This document shows, one piece after another, positions 35,435-44,929 of a stretch of DNA of 64,000 nt (within the stretch, counting starts at the first letter, position 1; every line of letters starts with the position of its first letter). The DNA comes from Bacteroidota bacterium (GTDB lineage Bacteria > Bacteroidota > Bacteroidia > Chitinophagales > JADIYW01): contig CAUJCO010000013.1 of NCBI GenBank assembly GCA_963169645.1, forward strand, positions 324,142 through 388,141, written 5' to 3'. Position numbers and translations under genes: made by a program. The notes beneath the pieces were generated by a model. The model saw only the letters and a program-made list of their open reading frames with translations, was not told where the DNA came from and did no database searches.

Positions 35435-38050
35435 TTATTTTTTAAGTTCTAGTGATTTGTTAATTAGATATGCTAAATGAGAACGATGTGCTTGTGTAGA
35501 TAAATTACTACCATACGCTGTTTCCATCCATTTAAGAATTCTACTTAATTCACCAAATGCAGTGGCTTTACTTGTAAACGCATACGGTGATTTTTCTTGT
35601 ACTATGTTCAATAAACGGGTTACATATTCTGTTTGTAAGTTTTGGCGAATCGTTGAAACGCTTGCACCTAAATCTTGTATGAAAATACCGTTTGTTAAAT
35701 CGCGCAACATCAAATCCTCACCATATTTATTTCCATATAATTTTGAATCTGTTAAACGTTGCAACACAGATGAATTAAGCAAATGATCTAAAACACCTTT
35801 TTGAATTGTTATAATTCGCTCATGGATTTTTGGATCTTCAGTTTCTTTTCTAAAATCGTAACCACGACGCTGCATCTGCAAATAATTATATAATTCGTCC
35901 GGAGCTGCAAACGCTTCTTTAGAGAAAGCATATTTTACCAATGCTTGCATAGCAGCTTTTTGTTCTTTAAGTGGAATTGGTGTAAATGGTTTGGATGTTG
36001 AATTTTGAGTAGCAAAATTTCTATTTACATACACACCACCAATATATCTATCAATTACATTTAAGCTACGAGCATAATGACCTGTTAAGGTTAAATATGC
36101 TTTTCTTAATTCGTGATAAGAAGTATTTGATTTTCCGTATTTCTCTAATAATTTGGGTAATGCGTTGTTTACCATTTTAATATTTTCAACAGCATACGCT
36201 ATTGCATCATCTGACATATCGCTAATATTTCCTCTTGGGTCAATGCCTTTTCCTACGGAACGCATATCATCGGCATCATTTTTAAATTGGTATTCTTTTT
36301 TATTGGACTCCGATACTATTTTTTCCAATCCTTCTTTTTCTTCGTCCGCATTTTTAAACTGAGAATAGCCATATTGAATTGCCCATTTATCATATAAGCC
36401 GGGTTTGATATCAAAATATAAACCTTGTTTATTTTTATCGGGTGAGATATTTGGAATTGTATAATCCATAACGGATGCCGTTAACCCAACAGTTGCTCCT
36501 AAAACGGGATCTTGCATTTGCTCCATCGTATGTAACTGTGAACCCATAAAATTATGCATCAAGCCAAAAGTATGTCCAACTTCATGCAATACTAAATCAT
36601 ACAATGCTTGTTTAATAAACTCATCTTTATCAATATCAGAAAAATCAAATGCTGTCATTAAATCCTTACCTACAAGAACATTGTGGTGCATAGCTTCACC
36701 AAACGAACATTCCGAATTATGCAAAAGGTGCTCATCTTGGAAATTATCTAAACCAGCGATATCATATAATTTTTCGAGTGGCAATCTGTTGGTTAAATAA
36801 ACAAACTCCAACATAATATCTGCACCTAAAATTTCACCTGTTCGAGGATTAACAAAACTTGGCCCATAACCACCAAATGGCGGACGCGGTGAAGAAGTCC
36901 ATCTCAACACATTGTATCGGATATCATCCGCTTCCCATGTAGCATCATCCGGTTGCTCGTAGCACTCAACTGCATTTTTAAATCCAGCTTGTTCAAATGC
37001 TTCGTTCCAAGCTAAAACTGCATTTTTAATGATAGGTCTAAACTCTTTGGGTGTTGTATTTTCAATCCACCAAACAACCGGTTTTACCGGTTCTGATAAT
37101 TTTTCATCCGGATTTTTTTTCTCTAAATGCCAACGATGAATTAAATCTTTCCATGGTGTTGCACTTGCAGAAGTTTGGTCATTAATTTTTTCCATAAAAT
37201 AACCTACTCGCGGATCATCTGCTCTTGGTTTGTAATTATTTTGTGGAACTTCTATTAAGCTATGTTGCATTTTCACCGAAACAAAACGAGCATCCGTAAC
37301 TTCTTCGGTGCCATAATTTATCGGTGCCGGATTGTCAAAAACATATTCAACCGCTACATCTGTGTTGCTTGGGAAATTTTTTACGGCGATGTATTTTGAT
37401 TTTTTACTATTGAGCGTACCTAAAGTGAAAGCATCCGGTTTTTCACCCGGCATTTTGGATGGTTTAATTTGAGTAATACTTTCACCTAAAAACAAATTAT
37501 CTGCTTCAATTAAATAAGTTTTGCCAGTAGCAGCTACAATTTTTTCTGATAAGAAAATGGGCTTGTTTACGTTGGCATCTTTGGATTTGCTTAACGCATT
37601 ATTTTCATCAAAATAGTAATTGGTATTTTGCAGAACAAAATCAATTCTATCAAAATATTTTTCAATTTTAAAAATGGAATTATCTTTATATCCTCCACGA
37701 GCATATCCAGTGCTTAAATAACCATCTAACACATACGCGAAATAAATAAACTCTTTCCCTATTTTATCTGTACTAATTTCGATATAGGTTTTTCCATTGG
37801 TTGAATCCTGATAGATTGGAAACAAACCGGAAGTTTTTTTACATTTTTCGGTAACTTCTTTAATGGATTTGAATTGCGGTTTTGCGTCCTTTTTAGTCGT
37901 GTCTTTTACGGATGCTGCAGAAGAATCAGTCATCATTTGCACGGTCGACTTTTTGTCATCACGTTTTTTCTTGTCTTTCTTCGCAAATGCACTTACACAA
38001 ATTAGTGTACATGCTAATACGAATAAAGTACTGCGTTTAAATAATTTCAT
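35435..38050 (-). CDS. Large secreted zinc metalloprotease (DUF5117/DUF4953 type)
   Basis: The 871-aa product has a signal peptide (LFVLACTLICVSAFA) and a Lys/Asp-rich stretch after it. Near residue 486 it carries VLHEVGHTFGLMHNFMGS, a complete metzincin zinc site HExxHxxGxxH. A Met-turn candidate follows (ASVMDYTIPNI). The preceding about 280 residues (GLFPIYQDSTNGKTYIEISTDKIGKEFIYFAYVLDG) match the DUF5117-type domain of these Bacteroidota proteases. It should act in the periplasm or outside the cell. Its substrate is unknown. A perfect terminator follows the stop codon. Confidence 0.88.
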   Translation of the reverse strand: MKLFKRSTLFVLACTLICVSAFAKKDKKKRDDKKSTVQMMTDSSAASVKDTTKKDAKPQFKSIKEVTEKCKKTSGLFPIYQDSTNGKTYIEISTDKIGKEFIYFAYVLDGYLSTGYARGGYKDNSIFKIEKYFDRIDFVLQNTNYYFDENNALSKSKDANVNKPIFLSEKIVAATGKTYLIEADNLFLGESITQIKPSKMPGEKPDAFTLGTLNSKKSKYIAVKNFPSNTDVAVEYVFDNPAPINYGTEEVTDARFVSVKMQHSLIEVPQNNYKPRADDPRVGYFMEKINDQTSASATPWKDLIHRWHLEKKNPDEKLSEPVKPVVWWIENTTPKEFRPIIKNAVLAWNEAFEQAGFKNAVECYEQPDDATWEADDIRYNVLRWTSSPRPPFGGYGPSFVNPRTGEILGADIMLEFVYLTNRLPLEKLYDIAGLDNFQDEHLLHNSECSFGEAMHHNVLVGKDLMTAFDFSDIDKDEFIKQALYDLVLHEVGHTFGLMHNFMGSQLHTMEQMQDPVLGATVGLTASVMDYTIPNISPDKNKQGLYFDIKPGLYDKWAIQYGYSQFKNADEEKEGLEKIVSESNKKEYQFKNDADDMRSVGKGIDPRGNISDMSDDAIAYAVENIKMVNNALPKLLEKYGKSNTSYHELRKAYLTLTGHYARSLNVIDRYIGGVYVNRNFATQNSTSKPFTPIPLKEQKAAMQALVKYAFSKEAFAAPDELYNYLQMQRRGYDFRKETEDPKIHERIITIQKGVLDHLLNSSVLQRLTDSKLYGNKYGEDLMLRDLTNGIFIQDLGASVSTIRQNLQTEYVTRLLNIVQEKSPYAFTSKATAFGELSRILKWMETAYGSNLSTQAHRSHLAYLINKSLELKK

Positions 38051-38099
38051 TTGAACTTAAATTTGAGTCTAAAAATACCATTTTAAATAGTTTTCTAAT

Positions 38100-38127
38100 A
38101 AAAAAACCACTCTAATAAGTAGAGTGG
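38100..38127 (-). terminator. Terminator of the metal-handling operon
   Basis: On the minus strand CCACTCT-ACTTATT-AGAGTGG is followed by seven T residues. It lies 25 bases after the stop of the HMA gene. Confidence 0.85.
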
Positions 38128-38151
38128 CTTACATAATTATTACAAACTTCC

Positions 38152-38478
38152 TTATTTTTTATATTGACAACATTGTGGCAATTTAGAATAAGCTGCATCG
38201 GTAGTTTTAATAGAGTCCGTATCGTATCCGGCATCTGCAATGCGTTGCTTAATAGAATCTAAGCTGATTTTGCTTGGAGCAAACACCACAGACATGATGT
38301 TACTCACTTCATTCCATTCTGCTTTTTTAACGCCGTTTACAAATGCTGCTTTTTCAATGCGTTCTTTACACATTTCGCAATTTCCGGACACTTTGAAAGA
38401 TGCCTTTGTTAATACGTCTTTTGCAAAACTACTTGAGCAAGCAAATAAAAGAGCAAAAGCCATTAATATATTTTTCAT
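38152..38478 (-). CDS. Periplasmic heavy-metal-associated (HMA) domain protein
   Basis: The 108-aa product has a signal peptide (MKNILMAFALLFACSSSFAKD). One HMA ferredoxin-like domain follows, with the metal site in FKVSGNCEMCKERIEKAA (CxxC at about 34-37). The strand SNIMSVVFAPSKISLDSIKQRIADAGYD completes the fold. The C-terminus has a further Cys pair (LPQCCQYKK). It probably binds Cu(I) or Zn(II) and hands it on. It is the last gene of an operon of HYC_CC_PP protein, TonB receptor, Cys-rich lipoprotein and this gene. Gaps are 25 bases to the lipoprotein and 18 before that. Confidence 0.9.
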   Translation of the reverse strand: MKNILMAFALLFACSSSFAKDVLTKASFKVSGNCEMCKERIEKAAFVNGVKKAEWNEVSNIMSVVFAPSKISLDSIKQRIADAGYDTDSIKTTDAAYSKLPQCCQYKK

Positions 38479-38503
38479 TGTTATAATATTTAATTTTTAG
38501 AAA

Positions 38504-38827
38504 TTATTTTTTCGAATCTTTAGAGCAACAAGCATCCTTTTTTTCACCTACTGCACCTGTTGAAGTGGAATCACAATGTGCCTTATCCATCATTTTTCCA
38601 TCTTTTTTGCAGCAAGATTTTTCGTCGCCTGCTCCACATTTATCACAGCATTTATTATCTGCAGTACATTCGCCTTTGCAGTTATCACAGCATTTTTCTG
38701 TTTTGCAGCAACTTGTTTTTTCACACTTTTCGTCTTTGTGGCATTTCTTGTTATTACATGCCGTAAAACCGAATAATAATACAGCTATTACCATAATAAC
38801 TGCTACGATTGATGTTGTTTGTTTCAT
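38504..38827 (-). CDS. Cys-rich metal-binding lipoprotein
   Basis: The 107-aa product has a lipoprotein signal (VIAVLLFGFTAC) with the lipidated Cys at 24. The mature part is only 84 residues and holds 17 Cys counting that one, in CC and CxxC groups (KCHKDEKCEKTSCCKTEKCC, DNCKGEC, NKCCDKC, SCCKK, HCD, DACCSK), with many Lys. It resembles a metallothionein fixed to the membrane. It was not seen as a named family. Between a TonB receptor and an HMA protein, a role in binding copper or another soft metal is likely, by inference. Confidence 0.85.
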   Translation of the reverse strand: MKQTTSIVAVIMVIAVLLFGFTACNNKKCHKDEKCEKTSCCKTEKCCDNCKGECTADNKCCDKCGAGDEKSCCKKDGKMMDKAHCDSTSTGAVGEKKDACCSKDSKK

Positions 38828-38845
38828 TTTGTTTGTTTTAATATT

Positions 38846-41032
38846 TTAGTTAATAAAAATTCTAAATCCACCATAAACGGTTGCACCCATTGACGGAGCA
38901 TACACTTGGTATGTATCAAAAAGCGTGCTAAACGGTGTACCAATTATCAAATCTTTTTGTTTAAAGTTAGTGATATTCTCACATCCTAAAAACAATTCAG
39001 CCCGTTTAAAATATTTCATTATTTGTGCATTCAATAATACATATCTAGGTGAAAAGCGTTTGCCGGTATCCGACAAAAAACTATTAGGCAATCTTCGTTT
39101 CCCATTGATAGCTGTATTCACGTCAAATTGCCATTGTTTATTAGGAGTTCGATAGCTTAAGGCAACTAAACCTTTATTCATTGAAACCAACGGTTTTTGT
39201 AGTAATTGGCCATGATATGTTGCACGAACATCTTCTAAACGATAGGCCATTTTTATATCCAATCCTTTTAATGCTTCGAAATTAAACTCCAGCAACAAAC
39301 TATTGGAAAATGATTTTCCATCTAAGTTATAAATAGTAGCATTTCCATCTGCATTATCAATATCAACAATCGCTTGTTTTAAGAAGTCTGTTCTAAAAAA
39401 ATCTACGGAGAAACTACCTTCTCTATTAAATAGATTAAATTTCTGGGTTAGTGAAACGCCATAATTCCAAGCTACTTCTTTTGTAGGATTTTCTTTAAAA
39501 ATGATTTCACGGGAACTTGCCAATAAAGATTGATTCTCCGTAAGCACGTTTGGTGCTCTAAATCCGCTACCCACTGCAACACGTAATGTTGTTTTATCTG
39601 CCAAGGCAAATTTAGCATGAATACGAGGATTTATTTGAAAACCTGCACGGGAATGATAATCACCTCTTAAGCCGGAAACTAATGTGATTTTATTGCTCCA
39701 TTTAAACGTATATTCTGCAAAAAAGCCCGGAACGAAATCTTGATAATTCCTATCCAATGAATCTAATTCTTCTTTCAAATTATCATAAACAAAATTTACA
39801 CCACCAACCAATGTATGCATATCGCTGTTTTTCACTTGACTTTGAAATAGAATATTTCCGGTGAATGTTGCTTGTTTGGTATTGAATTGTTTTAATCCGT
39901 AATTAGATTTTTGTTGATGATAAACTCCGGAAAACTGTGTTCCCAAACTTTTATTTCCTTTGCCATCAAAAATAAATCCTGTTTTGGCAAATGCTTCTAC
40001 TCGTTTCGTGTTAATATTAATCGCATATAATGGCATGGATAAATGAGGCGTTGTTTGTCCGGCAATGCGGTTTTCACTCAATACTTTTACCATGTATTGT
40101 CCTTCCGTTTTATCATTCCGATAATTCCATCTATTCAGTAAATTATATTGTTTCATTACGGGCTGATCCAAGAAACCATCGTGATTCATATCTTGTTTTA
40201 ATGGTGTAAAAGCACCGTTTGCCATAAGCATAGTTCCCAATTTCTGATTGATTTTATGATTAATCAACAAGTTGGTTTCCAAACGTGCATTTTGATTTCC
40301 AAAAAAATCAACATATAATTTGGTCGAATCATTGAAGCTGGATTTAAACTCCACATTCATAGAGCCGGTAATTCCTTCATAACTGTTTTTTACGGATGGA
40401 ACTCCTTTAGAAACCGAAATGGATTTTATCCAAGGAGCCGGAATATTATCTAACCCAAACGTAGTTGTTAAACCGCGTAGAAATGGTACGCCTTCCAATA
40501 AATTCTGCACATACGTTCCATTTAAACCGAGTAATTTAATTTCTTTTGCACCGGTAACAGCATCGGAATAATTTACATCCACGGAAGCATTGGATTGAAA
40601 ACTTTCAGATAAGTTACAACACGCCGCTTTCTTTAACTCACCTGCTTCTATTTTTTCCGTTTTCATCGGGTCAATAGATGATATATAATTACTTTGACGG
40701 CGGCCTTGTATGCTTACTTCGTTTAAGAAGATTTCCGGTTGTAATTCTATTTTCAAAGGTTGTAAATCATTTACCAAGATAGTATCCGTTACATATCCGA
40801 CATAGCTTACCACAAGTTGTTTGGGTAGAACGCCACTTATTTCCAATTGTGCTATTCCATTTTCATCCGAAGTAGCACCAATCAATGTATCCATCCATTG
40901 TACATTCGCACCATATAATAAATCGCCGTTGCTTTTATCCGTGATGGTAATTTCTATTTGTTGTTGTTGGCTAAACCCAAACTGATATATACAAATTAGG
41001 TATAATAAGAGCCAATTTTTTACATGTTTCAT
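38846..41032 (-). CDS. TonB-dependent outer-membrane receptor, probable metal transport
   Basis: The 728-aa product has a signal peptide, then a carboxypeptidase-regulatory-like beta-sandwich (about 25-105, ITDKSNGDLLYGANVQW). A plug domain follows (about 110-230), with IEAGELKKAACCNLSESFQSNASVDV and the NDGxY-like GLNGTYVQNLLEGVPFLRG. A 22-strand-type barrel forms the rest. The CC in the plug (AACCNLSESF) is the form seen in a Bacteroidota receptor group found near HMA and HYC_CC_PP proteins. Its ligand is probably a metal or metallophore. That assignment rests on the neighbours. Confidence 0.88.
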   Translation of the reverse strand: MKHVKNWLLLYLICIYQFGFSQQQQIEITITDKSNGDLLYGANVQWMDTLIGATSDENGIAQLEISGVLPKQLVVSYVGYVTDTILVNDLQPLKIELQPEIFLNEVSIQGRRQSNYISSIDPMKTEKIEAGELKKAACCNLSESFQSNASVDVNYSDAVTGAKEIKLLGLNGTYVQNLLEGVPFLRGLTTTFGLDNIPAPWIKSISVSKGVPSVKNSYEGITGSMNVEFKSSFNDSTKLYVDFFGNQNARLETNLLINHKINQKLGTMLMANGAFTPLKQDMNHDGFLDQPVMKQYNLLNRWNYRNDKTEGQYMVKVLSENRIAGQTTPHLSMPLYAININTKRVEAFAKTGFIFDGKGNKSLGTQFSGVYHQQKSNYGLKQFNTKQATFTGNILFQSQVKNSDMHTLVGGVNFVYDNLKEELDSLDRNYQDFVPGFFAEYTFKWSNKITLVSGLRGDYHSRAGFQINPRIHAKFALADKTTLRVAVGSGFRAPNVLTENQSLLASSREIIFKENPTKEVAWNYGVSLTQKFNLFNREGSFSVDFFRTDFLKQAIVDIDNADGNATIYNLDGKSFSNSLLLEFNFEALKGLDIKMAYRLEDVRATYHGQLLQKPLVSMNKGLVALSYRTPNKQWQFDVNTAINGKRRLPNSFLSDTGKRFSPRYVLLNAQIMKYFKRAELFLGCENITNFKQKDLIIGTPFSTLFDTYQVYAPSMGATVYGGFRIFIN

Positions 41033-41082
41033 TATTATTTGTTAGTCGTGAATAAAATTGTTTTCTGAGAAACAACTCACTG

Positions 41083-41532
41083 CTAACAACGGAAAATTTG
41101 CAACTTCGTTGAAGTTGGCTGAAGAGACGTTTGAATGACGTAATAGTAAAGATTATCCGGTGGTGGTAATCCGGAAAAATAGTGTACTGTTATACTAGAA
41201 AAAAAGTGCGAATATGGATAATTGAAATCAAATTTTTGTATAAATTTTTCAATGTTTGATTTCAATTCTAATTGCTTAGCAACGAATCCTTCAATTGAGA
41301 GTTTGGAGAAAAATTGTTTGTGGCTACAACAATCTTTTTTCGTTTTTTTTGATTCTATTTTAGTACAGCACGAGGAAACCGGTGCTTCATTCTCACAAGT
41401 CGGCTTTATAAAAGCTTGAAAACTCTTCGTGTTAGACGTACTACAAATATGCTCGAACAAAGCAACACCATTAGCAGAAAAAAGGACGATTCCTGCTAAA
41501 AACAATGCTGATATGTTCCATTTAAACTTCAT
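41083..41532 (-). CDS. HYC_CC_PP-type protein (metal-handling, Bacteroidota)
   Basis: The 149-aa product starts at ATG 41532 (MKFKWNISALFLAGIVLFSANGVALFEHIC). The supplied ORF begins 13 codons earlier, but the -7 box (41547-41554) lies inside that extension, so the inner ATG is preferred. A signal-like helix is followed by HIC, paired Cys groups SSCC and DCC, and near the C-terminus SGLPPPDNLYYY. This is the pattern HxC...CC...PP that names the family. It is the first gene of the metal operon; the TonB receptor follows after 50 bases. The biochemical role is unknown. Confidence 0.75.
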   Translation of the reverse strand: MKFKWNISALFLAGIVLFSANGVALFEHICSTSNTKSFQAFIKPTCENEAPVSSCCTKIESKKTKKDCCSHKQFFSKLSIEGFVAKQLELKSNIEKFIQKFDFNYPYSHFFSSITVHYFSGLPPPDNLYYYVIQTSLQPTSTKLQIFRC

Positions 41533-41546
41533 AATACAATGCAATA

Positions 41547-41554
41547 CAAAGCTA
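41547..41554 (-). promoter_or_regulatory. -7 box (TAGCTTTG) of the metal-handling operon
   Basis: On the minus strand TAGCTTTG lies 14 bases before the ATG at 41532. It marks the start of a four-gene operon running to 38152. Confidence 0.6.
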
Positions 41555-41643
41555 ACAACATATAATGACAATTAAGTAGCTAAATTGTTTATACTTAGTT
41601 AAAAAATCTCAGGAATTTAGTATTGTATTAATATAAGATTTAT

Positions 41644-41651
41644 TAAGTTTG
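41644..41651 (+). promoter_or_regulatory. -7 box (TAAGTTTG) of the acyltransferase gene
   Basis: TAAGTTTG ends 18 bases before the ATG at 41670. It overlaps the TTG used as start in the supplied ORF, so that TTG cannot be the real start. Confidence 0.6.
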
Positions 41652-41669
41652 GTAATACTTGGTAAAACT

Positions 41670-42497
41670 ATGAATCTAAAAGAAATCATACAGCAAATAA
41701 CTAAACCGAAAGAAGTTACTCAATCGCATGAGTTTATTAGTAAGTTTCCGAATAAAGTCGGTTCTTATGGTTATGATGCGTGGGGTTTTAATGTTAACGG
41801 CGTAAAACCTTTTGTTGGATTGGGTCGTTTTTTTTATGAAAACTATTTTCGGGTAGAAACACATGGTTTGGAAAATATTCCTAAAAGTGGTCGATGTTTA
41901 ATTATTGCCAACCACAGCGGGCAATTACCGATTGATGGTATGATGTTAGGTTATTCAATCGTAACGAACGAACATGCACCAAGAGCACCCAAAGGCATGT
42001 ACGAACGCTTTGTTCCGCAAGTACCTTTTATCGGAACTTTATTTTCGCAATGGGGTGGCACGGTTGGCGATCCGGAAAACTGTATCAAAATGCTGGAAAA
42101 CGAAGAAGCTGTTATTGTATTTCCCGAAGGAGCACGCGGCATTTCAAAGCCTTTCAGAAAACGATATCAATTAGAGCGTTTTGGGTTGGGTTTTATGTAT
42201 ATGGCAATACAAACTAAAACACCAATTATTCCGGTGGGCATGGTTGGTTTTGAAGAATCTATGATAAACTTTGGAAATATTGACAGTTTACAAAAGTTGA
42301 TGAAATTCCCTGCGGCACCGGCATTAATTCCTTTTGTTTTTCCATCCAAAGTAATCATGAACTTTGGAAAACCCATGTATTTTGACGGTGATATATCCAG
42401 AGAATATCAAGTACAAGAAAAAGTAAATGAAGTAAAATCTGAAATAAAAAGACTAATTGAAGTAGGAAAAAAACAACGCAAAGGTATTTTCAGCTAA
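41670..42497 (+). CDS. 1-acyl-glycerol-3-phosphate acyltransferase family protein
   Basis: The 275-aa product (from ATG 41670) shows PlsC-superfamily blocks. Block I is IIANHSGQLPIDGMML, with His as catalytic base and Asp spaced as in the NHSGQ(L)P(x)D subgroup. Block III is VIVFPEGARGISKPFRKRYQLERFGLGFMYMAI and block IV is KTPIIPVGMVGFEE. It should acylate a lysophospholipid or related acceptor at the membrane. No acyl-carrier genes are beside it. It is convergent with lon, and the two stop codons overlap inside a 27-bp palindrome. Confidence 0.85.
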   Translation: MNLKEIIQQITKPKEVTQSHEFISKFPNKVGSYGYDAWGFNVNGVKPFVGLGRFFYENYFRVETHGLENIPKSGRCLIIANHSGQLPIDGMMLGYSIVTNEHAPRAPKGMYERFVPQVPFIGTLFSQWGGTVGDPENCIKMLENEEAVIVFPEGARGISKPFRKRYQLERFGLGFMYMAIQTKTPIIPVGMVGFEESMINFGNIDSLQKLMKFPAAPALIPFVFPSKVIMNFGKPMYFDGDISREYQVQEKVNEVKSEIKRLIEVGKKQRKGIFS

Positions 42498-42509
42498 GCT
42501 GAAAATACC
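42483..42509. terminator. 27-bp palindrome spanning the overlapping stops of acyltransferase and lon
   Basis: GGTATTTTCAGCT-A-AGCTGAAAATACC is a perfect 13-bp inverted repeat around one base. It contains TAA of the acyltransferase (42495-42497) and TAG of lon (42494-42496, minus). It lacks a T-run, so it is a hairpin of uncertain termination strength. Confidence 0.6.
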
Positions 42510-44929
42510 AGCGCATTTTTTACTTTATTTTTTTCCAATACCATATCCAACACATCTTCCATATTTTCTACAAAATGGAATTTCAACCCTTTAATAAATT
42601 CAGCTTGTACTTCTTCCACATCTTTTTCATTGTCTTTACACAAAATAATTTCTTTAATTCCGGCACGCTTAGCTGCTAATATTTTTTCTTTGATACCACC
42701 AACCGGCAATACTTTTCCGCGCAATGTTATTTCACCACTCAATGCAGTAAATGGTTTTATTCTTCGTTGGGTAAATAAAGAAGTTAAAGCAGAAAGAATG
42801 GCGATTCCGGCACTTGGTCCATCTTTAGGAATTGCACCTTCCGGAACATGGATATGTAAATTCCAATTTTCAAATGCTTCTTTTGGTATATTAAAATCAC
42901 TTGCTTTACTCTTCAAATAACTCAAGGCTGTATTAAACGATTCTTTCATTACATTACCTAAATTGCCGGTAATCGTTACATTCCCTTTTCCTTTGCTAAG
43001 AGAAGACTCTATAAACAAAATATCACCGCCAAAAGGTGTCCATGCCAAACCAATTGCTACACCACACGGGTTATTTTGGTGATACTTGTCGTGATTGTAT
43101 TTCGGTTTGCCTAATATTTTAGTGATATCATCCAAGCTAACAACAGTATTGTATGCTTCTTCAGTTGCTACGTGCTTCGCTATATTTCGCATTATTGAAG
43201 CAATTACTCTGTCTAATTCTCGAACACCACTTTCGTACGTATAATTATGAATTAGATGCTGAATAGCTTTATCATTCAATTTTATTTGATTGGCTTTTAA
43301 ACCATGTGCTTCGCGTTGTTTGGCAACCAAATGTTTCTTGGCAATTTCAGTTTTTTCTTCTAATGAATATCCACTTAGATAAATGATTTCCATTCTGTCG
43401 CGTAAAGCAGGTTGAATTTCATTTACACTATTTGCGGTAGCAATAAATAATACTTTAGATAAATCGTATTCCAACTCTAAATAATTGTCATAGAAAGTGG
43501 TGTTTTGTTCCGGATCTAAAACTTCTAATAATGCTGAAGACGGATCGACACGGTGATCTTTTCCTACTTTATCTATCTCATCTAAAATAAAAACGGGATT
43601 AGATGATTGTACTTTTTTCAAAGATTGGATAATTCTTCCGGGCATGGCACCAATATAAGTTTTGCGATGACCTCTAATTTCACTTTCATCGTGTAAGCCG
43701 CCTAATGCCATTCGCACATATTTTCTATCCAATGCTCTGGCAATACTTTTTCCTAAGGAAGTTTTACCAACGCCCGGAGGACCGATGAAACATAAAATAG
43801 GCGATTTCATATCACCTTTTAATTTCAATACTGCCAAATATTCTACTATTCTATCTTTAATTTTATCTAATCCAAAATGATCTTCATTCAAGATTTTTTG
43901 GGCATTTTTTAGGTCGAAATTATCTTGCGTGGTATCGTTCCAAGGAAGCTCCACCATTAAATCTAAATAATTTAATATCACAGAATACTCAGCCGCTGCC
44001 GGATTCATGCGTTTGATGCGTTCAATTTCTTTATCAAATGCTTTTGAGACAGCTTCACTCCATTTTTTAGTAGCCGCTTTTTCTTTCAATCGATTGAGTT
44101 CTTCTTGATACATATCACCGCCTAACTCTTCTTGTATGGCGCGCATTTGTTGATTCAAGAAATATTCGCGTTGTTGCTTATCTATATCCGTTTTTGTTTT
44201 GTTATGGATATTGGCTTTCAACTCTTGAAGTTGCAGTTCTTGGTGCAATATTTTCAATACTTGTTGAATGCGTTCTCGAACATCGTTGGTTTCTAGAATT
44301 TGTTGTTTTTGTGCCAAATCTACATTGAGATTAGACGTAATGAAGTACGCTAAATAGCGTATATTGGAAATATTATTTAAGATGATTTTAGCTTCATTCG
44401 GAATATTCGGAGACAGTTCAATAATTTTATTGGCCATATCTTTCATATTATCCATCATCGCTTTTTCTTGCTGTACATCTGCAAAATCAATATCTGATAA
44501 ATATTCAATTTCTGCTTCAATAACTGGCTCTGACATTATGTGTTGGTTTACCACAAAACGCTTTACACCTTGCAAAATCAACGTGTTACCACCATCCGGC
44601 ATAGATAGCATCTTGATTATTTTTGCAGTGGTGCCAATCTCATGTAAATCTTTTGGTTCCGGTTCTTCTATCTTCACATCGCGTTGGGCAATTACACCTA
44701 CATATTTGTTCGTTTTATAGGCTTTTTTTATGGCTTTTATAGATTTTTCTCTTCCTACAGAAATAGGAATTACTACACCCGGATAGAGCACATTGTTGCG
44801 TAAGGGTAAAATTGGTAATGACTTGGGTAAATTATCATGATTTGTAGTATCCTCTTCTTCAATAGATAATAATGGAACCATCTCTACATCATCTTCCAAT
44901 ATATGCTGCAATTCGATTTTCTGTATCAT
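42494..44929 (-). CDS. lon: ATP-dependent protease Lon
   Basis: The product is 811 aa from ATG 44929; the supplied ORF adds nine codons from a TTG. It has the N-terminal LON domain (LPILPLRNNVLYPGVVIPISVGREKS), a coiled-coil helical region, and the AAA+ module with Walker A GPPGVGKTSLGKS near 380 and Walker B PVFILDEIDKVG. The protease domain has the catalytic Ser in KDGPSAGIA near 705 and Lys in GGIKEKILAAKRAG near 746. It degrades misfolded and regulatory proteins in the cytosol. The gap ahead of it holds a short hairpin that could be regulatory. Confidence 0.96.
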   Translation of the reverse strand: MIQKIELQHILEDDVEMVPLLSIEEEDTTNHDNLPKSLPILPLRNNVLYPGVVIPISVGREKSIKAIKKAYKTNKYVGVIAQRDVKIEEPEPKDLHEIGTTAKIIKMLSMPDGGNTLILQGVKRFVVNQHIMSEPVIEAEIEYLSDIDFADVQQEKAMMDNMKDMANKIIELSPNIPNEAKIILNNISNIRYLAYFITSNLNVDLAQKQQILETNDVRERIQQVLKILHQELQLQELKANIHNKTKTDIDKQQREYFLNQQMRAIQEELGGDMYQEELNRLKEKAATKKWSEAVSKAFDKEIERIKRMNPAAAEYSVILNYLDLMVELPWNDTTQDNFDLKNAQKILNEDHFGLDKIKDRIVEYLAVLKLKGDMKSPILCFIGPPGVGKTSLGKSIARALDRKYVRMALGGLHDESEIRGHRKTYIGAMPGRIIQSLKKVQSSNPVFILDEIDKVGKDHRVDPSSALLEVLDPEQNTTFYDNYLELEYDLSKVLFIATANSVNEIQPALRDRMEIIYLSGYSLEEKTEIAKKHLVAKQREAHGLKANQIKLNDKAIQHLIHNYTYESGVRELDRVIASIMRNIAKHVATEEAYNTVVSLDDITKILGKPKYNHDKYHQNNPCGVAIGLAWTPFGGDILFIESSLSKGKGNVTITGNLGNVMKESFNTALSYLKSKASDFNIPKEAFENWNLHIHVPEGAIPKDGPSAGIAILSALTSLFTQRRIKPFTALSGEITLRGKVLPVGGIKEKILAAKRAGIKEIILCKDNEKDVEEVQAEFIKGLKFHFVENMEDVLDMVLEKNKVKNALVFSA

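Noticed and set aside
38560-38849. Three Cys/Phe-rich ORFs on the plus strand
   Set aside because: They are antisense shadows of the Cys-rich lipoprotein gene, caused by its repeated codons.
41649-41669. TTG start of the acyltransferase
   Set aside because: The TTG overlaps the -7 box TAAGTTTG, so it would not be in the mRNA.
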